Shown here: piece by piece, positions 38,873-49,776 of the stretch | Layout of the letters: each line of letters begins with the position of its first letter | Position numbering within the stretch: position 1 is the stretch's first letter | Source: Calliopsis andreniformis | Lineage: Eukaryota; Arthropoda; Insecta; Hymenoptera; Andrenidae | Length of the DNA stretch: 64,000 bases | Assembly: GCF_051401765.1 (NCBI RefSeq) | Contig: NC_135071.1 | Location: forward strand, 21,338,961 to 21,402,960 | Direction of reading: 5' to 3' | Notes under the pieces: generated by a model | The model's database searches: none | What the model was told of the DNA's origin: nothing | The model's input: the letters and a program-made list of their open reading frames with translations, nothing else | Position numbers and translations under genes: made by a program

Positions 38873-41800
38873 ATGTCCTTGTTCGGATCAGCGATGAGTG
38901 ATCTTGATGACGATCCTATTTTTGGGTGAGTTCAAACAAATTCTTTCATAAATCATATCAATACCATGTTCGACGTTTGTCTACTCATACTTTACGAATG
39001 GAATCAGTTTTTTTATTTTACTGCGTACATTTGTGAAAATTTATCGATGTACGCGCATGACTGCGAAAAGTATCAAAATATGAACACTTTAAGAAAAAAG
39101 CCACCGAGCGACAAGCGAATGTTTACTTTTTCGAAGAATTCTAGCCTGTTACGTAAATTGTATTTCCAAAAATATATTCACTTTTCTTAAGGATTTTCAA
39201 ATATTTATTCGAAATTGTTCAATTGATGTTCAATCTTATCCTAAATTTCAGATTTATTTTACATTTCAAAAACGATTTACTTTTGTTTTATATTTTCATT
39301 TTTCGTTAACATGTCACACTGACGGTATGATTGATTAAAATTTATTTACTCATAAAAATATGGACAAATCGAGGAGGTTTTGTTATCATCAGTTATGTTA
39401 TGTTAATTGTATTAGGTTTAATTTATTTCCTTCTTGTAGGTTTCACCTGCGATCCATGAGGCACATGAACGACATGATGAACTCCCTGTTTAATGATCCA
39501 TTTGGAATGATGGGTCAAAATGCTATTACTGACGGTACTCATAGGAACAGGAGTCACCAAGATAATATGCAAATGATGCCATTTGGATTTTCGAGCATAC
39601 CACCATTCCCTATGGGCAGATTTTTCACAGACTTTGTAAGTAACATTATTACTATATGTATTATGGAAGAACAAAACACATGTTGTTGTTATGTTTCAGA
39701 ATAACATGGCACAAGGTGGAAACTGCCACTCTTTCACTTCTACATCTGTAATGACTACAGCCAGTGGTCCTGATGGTTGTCCTCAAGTATATCAAGAAAC
39801 TATGTCTACAAGAACAGCTCCAGGTGGTGTAAAGGAAACAAAGAAAACAGTGTGCGATTCACGCACAGGGCTTAAGAAGATGGCTATTGGTCATCACATT
39901 GGAGATAGAGCACACATTTTGGAGCGTGAACAGAATCTACATAGCGGAGAACAAGAAGAACGCCAAGAATTTATTAATCTTGATGAGGGTAATTATTTTC
40001 TATGCATTCCTTTTTTGACAAAACTTTCTATCTTATCAAGTAAACAGTATTTCATGAAAATGTTATTTTATAGATGAAGCAGAAACTTTCAATAATGAAT
40101 GGGAATCTCGTACTCGTCGTGCGACTGGTGCAATTGGAAGTTCCCATCATGGTGTCCATGGCCATAGAAATCATCGCTCTGATCACAGGCAACTGGCTTT
40201 ACCTAGTCCATCAGGAAGGTTAGTTTATTAAATATCAAATTTAAATAAATAACCCTAAAACATTTACTAAAGGTAGGATCATTTCTCAAGAAAAGATAAA
40301 TCTATAAATTTGAAAAATTGATAAAAACTTGCTCTTTTTGAAATATCAATGCATGTAGCATGAAAAGTATGGTAGAAAATATGTATTTAATTAAATATGT
40401 ATATAATGGTACACATATAAATGTAGTAGTACTAGGAACTAGATGATGCTATTTTAAAATGAAAAATAATGATAGATGTAAAGTATATTCTGTAGAGGTA
40501 GGATCTAAATGTATAAAAATATGTTGCATATGATGGATGTAGGAGTATTACTGATGAATTTCAAATTTATCACAGTGTGCATAAGAAATCAAGAAGACGA
40601 ACCAATAAAAAAAAGTGAACGGAGAAACGGGATCGCATCGTGTTATGTCACTTCTGCTATCTCACTTTGTGCATTCCCTATCTAAATTTTGTATCAAGCA
40701 TAAAATAAAAACACGCATAACTTGATAGTTATTTTCTTCTCTCTAGTTTCAGTATAGCATGAACTTTAGCTATATTTGGAAATAAATTGCAGTATTATTG
40801 TTATATTCGTATTCTTAGTTTTGATGTTTTTTTGTCATACTCTACCATTGCGTGAACTTATAATTTATATAATATTTATTCATTCATACAGATGACGGTA
40901 TAATAATAATAATAATAATAATAATAGTAATAATAAGTTAGTTATTTTGTAGTAAATTTATAAGTTAAAAAAAAAGGAGTAGTAATGTAAAATTATCAAA
41001 ATTTTAGGTATCCTGCCTAAATGAGTGTAATAATAAAAATAAATCATGTAATAAAAAAAATCGCTTCGCTTTCTGTTTCTGTTTCTTTCACTTATGCGAT
41101 AAAAATATGCAAACTGAATTTCTACTTAAATTGATTATAAATTAATGAAAAGATATCCGAACGTTTTCGTAACTATAACTTTGGTTTCATTTCGGTATTC
41201 TTCTCTTACTTTTTTCTTTTGTAAATACATTGATTTACTTGTTATCTGCTTTCATAGTCGATACTCTCATTCCTCACGATGGACACCATCTAGATGTAGT
41301 TTAAGATTGCCACCTACGTCTAAAATGTATAATTCTCCTCACAGCTTGAGGTAAGTTTTACTCCTGCTTACTTCATGCTTTTTAGTTGATTTCTAAGTAA
41401 CAAATTTCAAAAAGTGTCTATGCGTTTTTACGTAACAGTATGAAGTTACAAACATTTTCAAGAGCAACACATTGTATCGATACATTTATCTGAATGCACC
41501 TATAATGTAGTGTATGTAGCATGTGGTATTTATGAGCTATAGCAAAGGTACTTACAAGCTTTCGATTCAGTATGTATTCAATTGTGTTGTAATTGCGCTT
41601 TTCAAGAATACGTGTTTTACTAACTATTTCTTGTTTCAAGTACACTATGCGAATCTGCATTTCTGTCTCAGGTAAAATGTAAATCTGTTTTAAAGAAATA
41701 TTATTCGTAAAGGCTGTATTTACATATTTGTAACTTTATTTCTTATAATGTCTATAAAATGTAGTAAAAGACATTGGTATAGAATATACCATATTATGCT

Positions 41801-42267
41801 TTGCAGGTACGGCCGCAAATATTCATAAAGTAAAAGCATAATACACAGTGGTGAGACTTTTGCAACGTAAGTACGTTGCGTTCTATTTATATTACTTGTT
41901 AATTTACAGTATGTATAACAGCCTTCCAGAGTTATTTCTTATCGTATAATTCAGAGAACAAAGTAACCATTCACTGCTATTTATTACATATTTTGCAACA
42001 GTTTTCACACATGGACTATGTATTGGCGGATTGCAACAAAACTATTTTATATACATACCATCTTTATGCAATCTTTACGTAAGCAAATAGTACATTCCGA
42101 ACATTCTTCATGTTTACAGTTCTGATTCATGCGGGAATACGAAATCTGGTACTAAACCTACGCCAGGAGTATCTTCTACAAATGCAATAAGAAACCGAAA
42201 ACGTGAACGGACACCGGATGCTCAAGTTTGCAAAAAGCGATACTCTGTGTCACATAGTGATGTTTAG
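38873..42267 (+). CDS. Mlf: Mlf, myeloid leukaemia factor family protein (alternatively spliced 3' end)
   Basis: Homologue of MLF1/2 and Drosophila dMLF, which shuttles between nucleus and cytoplasm and controls RUNX stability and haemocyte number. Common exons: 38873-38925, 39440-39635, 39700-39988 and 40074-40218. Family signatures are SLFNDPFGMM, SVMTTASGPDG, VYQETMSTRTAPGGVKETK and MAIGHHIGDRAHILERE, followed by FNNEWESRTRRA. Exon 4 ends in phase 2 (AG), and three downstream exons accept that phase: 40576-40618 with stop (241 residues in total), 41258-41350 (93-nt cassette) and 42120-42267 with stop. This predicts 307- and 276-residue forms with or without the cassette. Start: the ATG at 38873 gives the family MSLFGS start; an in-frame ATG at 38849 would add eight residues. 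Confidence 0.9.
40904..40938. repeat. (ATA)n repeat in the Mlf 3' intron region
   Basis: About ten ATA/TAA triplets with one interruption, between the alternative terminal exons of Mlf. Confidence 0.85.
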
Positions 42268-43712
42268 ATCGTCTATTAAAATCGTTTCAACTATATCTTC
42301 TGGATAACAATGCGAAACTTCGGTAAAGCTGATCTTGTTCAAACAATCGCTAATAACACACATACAAACACTATATATATTATACTCAATCCGTTAAATG
42401 TTTATCTCAAAATAACATGTTTCGATACATGTTTATTTATTTAAACAAATTGCTTATTTTGAACTTCTCTCTCTAAATGAAGAATTAATCTTTACTCAAA
42501 GTGTACCACACATCTATTTATCGAAGTTTTATCGCAGTTACTTTCCCACTTTCTATTTAGACGTACCATTTCTTAGGATCTCTGCAAATGAAATATACAT
42601 ATCTGCAGATCCAGTGAAATAACATATAACAAAGCATACGAGAAATACTTTAATGGAATAGTATAAAAAATATATAATTTTCAGTTCGATAATGAATACG
42701 AATGAGCATACTGTTGAAGAACTGTTAGAGAATTATTTCTTACAAGATCGTTTGTTTTCAAAAATTAGTCGATGCTGACATACATTTCTAAGTTCTTAGA
42801 TTAAGTTTAACAGTGATTCATAATTTATATTAATCGGATTAATTGTTATGATTATTAACCGCAAATGTACGGATTTTAAATGGACTACTATTCGCCAATA
42901 GCACACGGTGATTCTCAGAGATCGTCATTTAAATATCGGTCGACCGTGTCCAACGCAGTTTAGCTTCGGTGATCCAGTGGGAACCGGTGCTTTCTGTATG
43001 GTATGTCTAAGCAGCCGTTGGCGAGTTTTTTTTCTTTTATTTTCAAAAATTGCTTTTGGTCCCTTTATATTATGTACCAATATATTCGAACTCGGGAATA
43101 TATTTGGTAAAATATGTATAACGCAATGCCAAATATGCAGTAGGAATAAAGCAACATATTTTGAGGTAGTGTCTGTATCAATAAATGGATAACAATGTAA
43201 TAATTCTTATCATTGTTTATTGGAATAAAAATGATAGATTTAGTATAACTCAGGCCCCATTTTTAATGCTAAAACAGAAAGTTGAATACAAATCACCCAT
43301 AATACCAGAATGTTCAGTCAACTATTCTATGTAAGCAACAAACTAATCAAAGTTTCTTCGACACTGTTCCAATGAAAACATCAAATTTTCAAGCATCCTT
43401 TAAACTAAAGCTCTAAAATTACAATACAGTAGTATTGCTTGCTAAAAAATAATTCACCAAAATGAAACATGTATACATTTCGGTATTTTCACTGAATCAG
43501 TTCACAATATTGCAGCACAAAATGATATATTATGTAATAATAATAATAATTTTAGTAATTTAATATAATTAATAAGTGAATTTTTATAATGCGTAATAAA
43601 GTATTAAGATGGTAGTTAATAAAAGGGGAAAAAAGTAAGAGGAAACCCGACAAAAGAAATGACACGTTACATTCTGTCTGTAGCAGCACACATGGTGAAT
43701 CGATGCCTCTCC
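42268..43712. other. Convergent 3' region Mlf / uncharacterised gene
   Basis: AT-rich intergenic DNA of about 1.4 kb. A small frame starting at 42691 (28 codons) and another at 42908-43192 have no splice support or recognisable homology. I see no gene here. Confidence 0.55.
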
Positions 43713-45003
43713 TCAATTGTCTTTCGCTAAGGTGTTGATTTTTGCGTTGATAGCTAAAAGTTGAGCCAGGAAGGATGAGTCATTCATAATCGTTGCAAGA
43801 GCAGAGAGTAGTTCCTCTAACATTTCTTGTGACAGGCCTAACTGCCGAGCACATTCTGCAATGATTTTCTTTTCTTCAACATCGGGACTAATCTAAGGAA
43901 ATACTTTGGTATTATTTTCTATTGACTGAACACATTTGCTTGTTAATTACAACCAAGAGGAGGAGCATCTTACCTTTGATAAGTTGGAAAATTTGTTGAA
44001 CGCCATTTTAACTCGTTTTTTACCATTACTAGTTTGATAAAAAATGGTAAAAATGTGTGCATTGTTCATGTCTAACACAACAGGGAAATATATACCAGCC
44101 GTGACATGGCCTTTGGTATCTCTTGCAAGAAGACTTCTGAAATTATAGACCAAATTTCTACGTTCCGTAACATCTATAGCGGTTAAATATGGCCTTGCCA
44201 CATATATAAGAGCAACTTGTGTTCTCTCCAAGGCACCAGGTCGAGTTTTCCTCTCATGCCATTCGACATAATCAGGATCGTTAGGACATAGAAAGTAGTT
44301 GTATTCTTTCTTACAGTCTAGTTCATCGGATTGAATAAACCAGCCTGTATGCGGATAAGATTTATCTTCCATCACAGTAATAACACGAGCTACATGATAT
44401 CCAGGATCAAGGAGCATAATTCCACGACGTCCACTAATTTCAATCTTCAGGCACACTAGTACATGTTCCTTCTCCCTGCTGTCCGCAGCAGGTGGTCCAC
44501 CGACATAACTGGCGACGTTGTCAATTGTCTACATAAAGAGAAAGTATTGAAGTTAAAACAAAACTTCATGTCTTAATATCCCCCAATTTCAAATATTTGC
44601 AAAATTTTAAGCTACCTCTTCGCAGGACACTAAATAGAGGCCACTCGCTATACCAGGAAATCTCTTGTTTAAATTCCTCAACCGGTTTAACAATTCGAAT
44701 CCCAAGCCGACACAGGTATGATGTTCCGCTGTTATGAATGGTTGATATTTACGGTAAAATCTTTCCAGTACACTTTCCCCACTTGCAATATAGTCCCTAT
44801 AGAATCTGTTTATTCATAAATGAAAAGCTTTAATGATAGATTCGTACAAAAATGTTCAAATATAGAAATACTTATAATGTGTGCATTTACTTAAGGAAAT
44901 TGCCAATAGTGTTGTAGCGATGCTCGCGCAATAAATGCTGCGTTTCTAATTCAACGCTGCCTGCTAGTTCCTCATACTGTTCGACCGTTGGAACGGTCAG
45001 GGC
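43713..45003 (-). CDS. Uncharacterised conserved protein with NAT/papain-like Cys-His-Asp pattern; 5' end unresolved
   Basis: I do not recognise a named family. Exons on the minus strand: an exon ending at 44891 whose start is uncertain, then 44796-44616, 44528-43974 and 43892-43713 (TGA). Phases are consistent and give at least 310 residues. Exon 2 contains HHTCVGLGFELLNRL; exon 3 has EKEHVLVCLKIEISGRRG, then IMLLDPGYHVARVITVMEDK. A Cys at the start of a helix, a His on a strand, and Asp in LLDPGYH is the layout of the arylamine N-acetyltransferase/papain-like fold. The C-terminus is a helical segment (LGLSQEMLEELLSALATIMN). The exon ending at 44891 is open up to 45108 but contains no in-frame Met, so the start codon must lie in an upstream exon. 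An exon with a good donor (ATGGGTAAGTC on the minus strand, about 46272) is one candidate. Function unknown. Confidence 0.75.
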
Positions 45004-45286
45004 TGGTGACTCATAATGGGCCCAAACCGGCAGGGGTAGCGGCACACCCCTGATCCAGGGCCCGCGTGCCTGCCCCTGTGGCTGGCACCATATCTCTGCC
45101 GTTTCGAGTCAACTTGGCCACTCACTTCCCCAACGGCCAACCGTTGGCACAAAGCCATGCTCATCCCTGCAGCTGCTTATTGGCTCCACAGGGCTCTCTC
45201 CGTGTTTTATACTCTTCTCTCGCTCTGCAAATAAATTTTTCTTTTTCAAGCCTTAGTGTTACTTTTTAAGCTACTATAATTCAACA
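44978..45286. mobile_element. GC-rich LTR-like insert (possible)
   Basis: From 44978 the base composition changes abruptly to GC-rich, then reverts. The block starts TGTTCGACCGTTGGAACGGT (with an inverted repeat GACCGTT/AACGGTC), has a TTTTATACTC TATA-like site near 45205 and an AATAAA near 45229, and may end ...TTCAACA at 45286, giving TGTT/AACA ends. No target-site duplication was found, so the LTR reading is weak. A CpG-rich promoter or exon of the neighbouring gene is the alternative. Confidence 0.3.
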
Positions 45287-48200
45287 CAATCACAGTCTCT
45301 TTGATCTATAATAATTGTATAATAAGCTCGTTGCTTTTCTAAACGATACATAAGCATATTTTCTGGAGCGAATCCACACTTCGAGGCCCCGACTGTGAAT
45401 GTGTTTTTTCCTTCCATCCACTAGTACACTTTTATCTTGCATCTATTTACCGCAAGTCCACTGCTATTTAAGAACACGCATAAGCACGGTCCCATATGAC
45501 AAAATTTGCAAGATAAATGCAGAAAAACGGATCGGTTTTATCGTTGGTTCGGTGTCCAACATGGCGACGGTATACGCGTGGTGAATCAATACACAACTAA
45601 ATAGATATGTAGTATGCCACGTGTATACTGCGACCTTCGTCGCACCATGTTACAATTCGCGCTAATGCCCTATGATTTGCGTAAAACCTATGTAAGTAAT
45701 TCCGCAAAAAGAAATACTCTTGACAAGTCAACGTACTACTCACATTCCGCATCAATGCATTCGATTCTCAATATTTCATGCTACTAAAGTTGCACGTTTT
45801 CAACAAATTCATAGAAAAATCAAGGATAATTATATATGTAAAATGTAAACAAAATGAAACTTATTTTTCCAAGTCTCATATCATCATTAAATTAATCGAA
45901 AAACTGAATTACGAAGTAAAAAGCAAAAAACTTCGTTATCAATAATAACAGGATGTCGGTACAAACAAAATATTTATGTTTATATCTAGTAGATACGCTT
46001 CGTGCTATTTAATCCCCATGTACGGTTGCGTCGCAAATTTACAGCATGAATTTTTATGCTACTTATTCGTTACGTCATCGTATCTACCATGATTCAAGGT
46101 GTAAATATGCGGGTATTCGAGGACAAGCAAATGTTCAACGAGCACGGTACAAAATTGTTCAAATCGACTGACAGGCCTTTTTTGTCGTGAAGAAATAAAA
46201 CTGATGGTTCTCGATTCAACTTAGAACAAGAGACAAAGACGGAATTGTATGAACAGTTGTGAGACTTACCCATACAATGAGCACACCAAACAAACAAAAA
46301 CTTTCTCTCCTCAGAAAGCTTAGCACAATTTACACGTCCGAAGTCCAAAGCAGAACTGGGTGGTGAAACGTGAGCGGGAGATTATATACATCAGGCTCTA
46401 TCATCCCCTTAACCCCCACCACTCCCGTCGACGCGTCATGCTCTTTGATAGTTCACCACGTGACCGTTAGCATCATGCAAAGTTTAGAAGACGCAGTTCG
46501 TGCGGCTTCTCTTTCTTTTCGTAAACATACACGGAAAAACCGATCTTTTTTTCTCGTCCAATGTACATACCGAGTGTACCGAGTAGATCGACTGATCGAG
46601 ATTTCTTTCGATTACTTTCTCGTTTCATTCGACGACAATGTTTTCAATTCATGCGGTTGTTGCAATTTGTTGCATGTAACGGAAATTATGCGTCTAAACG
46701 TACAACGTACCTAGTTTTAATAAATACTTCGAAATTTTTGAAACCAAAATGAAGCATGGGAAGTCGTAAAGTTTGAGATACGTGAGAAGGCCTAGTCATC
46801 TCAAATGCGATTGGTTAATGATATCATGTTTTTGGAAATTCCATGCAGTATGCATATACGTAATGCTATACGTGCAATAGTACAGTACCGTTTCACAGCT
46901 GCTCCGCTATCGAAGCCTTACGTCAACGATGCTTGACTGACTCAAAGCACGTCACGATGAATAATGGTTGTGTCGTTCTTTTAGAACGACTTTTTAACGA
47001 GATTATTGTACTTTCTCAGGACACCGTGATTATAAATGAAATTCGAATTTCTTGCTACTTTTTATTCCTCATAAATTTCTCGCAGTTTCTAACGTAAAAT
47101 ATGTATGCTGAGACATTACAGGTGACCTTCAAATCGAGATCTAGCCTTTTTTTTCGGATTAAAAATATGGATCGCGATAAAATCGCGATAAAATCGTGAT
47201 ATCATCAACATTGTTCGATGAATCAATTAACGTCATGATAAACTCGAGGACAATACACGCTCTTGTGAATAAATCCTTATATGCACGTACATATATGCAC
47301 ATTCAAATTAATACATTGTTATGCGTTATGTATGTATGTATACACATACATGCATACACCATAATACATACAATACGCTTGGTATCGGCCACGTGACAAG
47401 ACTGTGATCCGATATGTTTGCTTCGATTAGAGCAAGCTTGCGACGCAATAATAGTATTTTATATTCAGGAAAATTGGACGTAAACCAATTACGATTGGCA
47501 CAATTTCACCGAAATTAATCCAACTCTTTTCATATCTACAATCAAACTAAATTTAATTGTGTTCGGAATTTCACACGAGGCATTTATTAAATGCATATAC
47601 CGATATGTATGTACACATGTATATGGGACACAACGTAACGTTGTTACGTTCTTGCAGTTTGAGTGAAAGTAGTTAGATTATCTTATAATTATAGTTTTTC
47701 GATCAACGTGTATGAATCGATTTAAACGCACTTCGTTGAGAACATTTTCTATTTACGTTCAGATATAGATCGTCAGCGCAGGTTGCGCAAGGTGCAAGAA
47801 ATTATGATTCATGGAGGTCAGTGACGTAAAGCTATGTATACACCTGCGTATGTATACACATACAATACATATTATCAGTTTCTTATTCTTTATGTAAATG
47901 TACTTATATTTCGTTATTTGTCCATCTTTTTAACATTTTTTTTTCACAAATTTCAAAGTATATTAGTGAAATTTAATAGTCAAACTGTGTTATTTAAATA
48001 TACTAACCGGAGAAATTCCAGCGATAGATATATACATTGGTGTATATACATATGTATTAATCTAATACATATTTTACTTCTCGTTTTACTATCGAGGACT
48101 TCGATTCATAGATCTTATGTAAAAGACTATAATTTTTTTGAACTTTTTTTAGAGTGGTCGTTACAAATCGACAAACATTCGTTTGTATTAAAAATATTTG

Positions 48201-49610
48201 TTATGCGTTTATCACGCAAGTTCAAAGTTTACTGAAACTGAAGTTTTCCAATAAATTTCGTCACAGATAATAGTAGCTTATCAAAAATAATCTCGTATCA
48301 TTATTATCACTGACTTTGCAGACATTAGAGTAAATATGTGCAATGTCCTTTTCTAAACTGATGTATTACAGTTTATTAAAATCATCTCATTTTCGCGATG
48401 TTAAGCTACGATGACGTAGCCGTAGTTATGGTGATAATTGAAATTCAAATAAATTTTATATTCAACTAAAAAAAACGCACATACAAAACATGCATATGCA
48501 TTCTTATTCCAGTGGTTCTACACAATTTATTATTTTACATAACAGCACTAATATCTATAACGTTTGACATTTAGTTCTGGGGGGGGGGGGGGGGGGGGGG
48601 GGGGTAGAATCGTTCGAGTTGGCCGTACATACTCGCTTGGAATAAGAATGAGAGCTTGAAAATGATCTTAAGGAATTGCGAGAAAATAAGAGTTAGTGAG
48701 ACCTCTGTCGGTAGGTACCGAAGCAGAACCAGCAAATCGCTGAAATTGGAGTCGCGACGCAACATTAGTGTCATCGCATCCCTGTGTTTTTATCATTATA
48801 ATACAGCCACAACAGTATCTGTGTATATACTCCAATTAGCTCTTGTATTGTAATAGATACATTTGTGAAGAATAAGAATATACAAAATTTCATTCTTAGA
48901 AAATTGGTTTATATAAGACGATATCTGAAATTTCGACTACGTACACACGTGCATACATATAAAGAAAGAATAAAGAAACGAATAGGACTGTATACTTTTG
49001 TCTCTTTTAATATTTTCTACAAACATTTACGTTCAGTAATTTTTCGTAGATTGAATTTCCCATAAACAATTAAAGCCAAGTTTTCAATCATTTAATTTCG
49101 ATTTTCCTCAATAGAGGGTACTGAACATTTCCATCGAATAATGTGCGTTGAATATCTTTGGATTTTCGCAATTCGAGACCGGAAATCGGGACATACCGGC
49201 TTCTTTAGAATCATTTAGAATCATATTGTTGGTAACAGTTAATCACGACGTCTAAAATTTATATACCGCATACGAGTCTTTAAAGGTAAAATTATATATA
49301 ATAATATGTAAAAGTGATTAATTAATTCCAAATATCTCATTATTAAGCTTATTTTAACTCAGCCATTTATGAAACTTATGCTCAAATGTTATTATGTTTA
49401 TTATTTTATATTTAAACGTTTGCACACGTTTGTAGTATATAGGTATCATAATTTGTTGTAATATTGACATGTTGACCACTTGGTTATAATTCGGCGTATT
49501 GTGGTACAATGTTAAAAAATAGTAAAGTGTCATTTGTCATAGTTTCTTTGCATCTAAGTAGTGAATATTTCACAAGTGTTCTGTGAAATATACGATATTA
49601 ACTTTTACCT
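45287..49610. other. Long region without a convincing gene
   Basis: About 4.3 kb with several 60-130-codon frames on both strands, none with homology or splice-consistent partners. It contains a CACGTG E-box at about 46457-46462, a repeated ATCGCGATAAA unit at 47171-47193, an ACAT/ATGT-rich patch (47330-47360), a small exon-like segment (47763-47816) and a G26 run (48579-48604). Upstream non-coding exons and promoters of the NAT-like gene (minus) and PITRM1 (plus) must be here. Confidence 0.5.
48579..48604. repeat. G26 homopolymer
   Basis: An uninterrupted run of 26 guanines, able in principle to form G-quadruplexes and prone to length error in sequencing. The polyproline frame on the minus strand is an artefact of it. 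Confidence 0.95.
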
Positions 49611-49776
49611 ATGTATCCAACTTTTGATTTCGGTAAGTGGTATTTGTATAAAAAAATACATTATCTCTAAATAATAATAATGCTTTTGTATAATTATGTA
49701 ATTGATCAAATCTAGCGATTAGTTTATACATCTCTGGTCTTTTACAGATATCGCAGTAACATGGGAACAATCATAA
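49611..49776 (+). promoter_or_regulatory. Candidate spliced upstream ORF overlapping the PITRM1 start
   Basis: An ATG at 49611 opens a frame that is spliced at a good donor (TTCG|GTAAGT, exon end 49632) to the exon starting at 49748. It reads through the PITRM1 start codon in another frame and stops at 49774-49776 (TAA), 16 codons in all. Whether the upstream exon is transcribed is inferred from splice signals only. Confidence 0.4.

Noticed and set aside
42908..43192. 94-codon plus-strand frame after Mlf
   Set aside because: No homology, no splice partners, AT-rich context.
47834..48235. 133-codon plus-strand frame
   Set aside because: Composition dominated by Tyr/Ile/Leu/Phe from AT-rich DNA; no family features.
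48571..48774. Proline-tract protein on the minus strand
   Set aside because: The prolines come from the G26 run.
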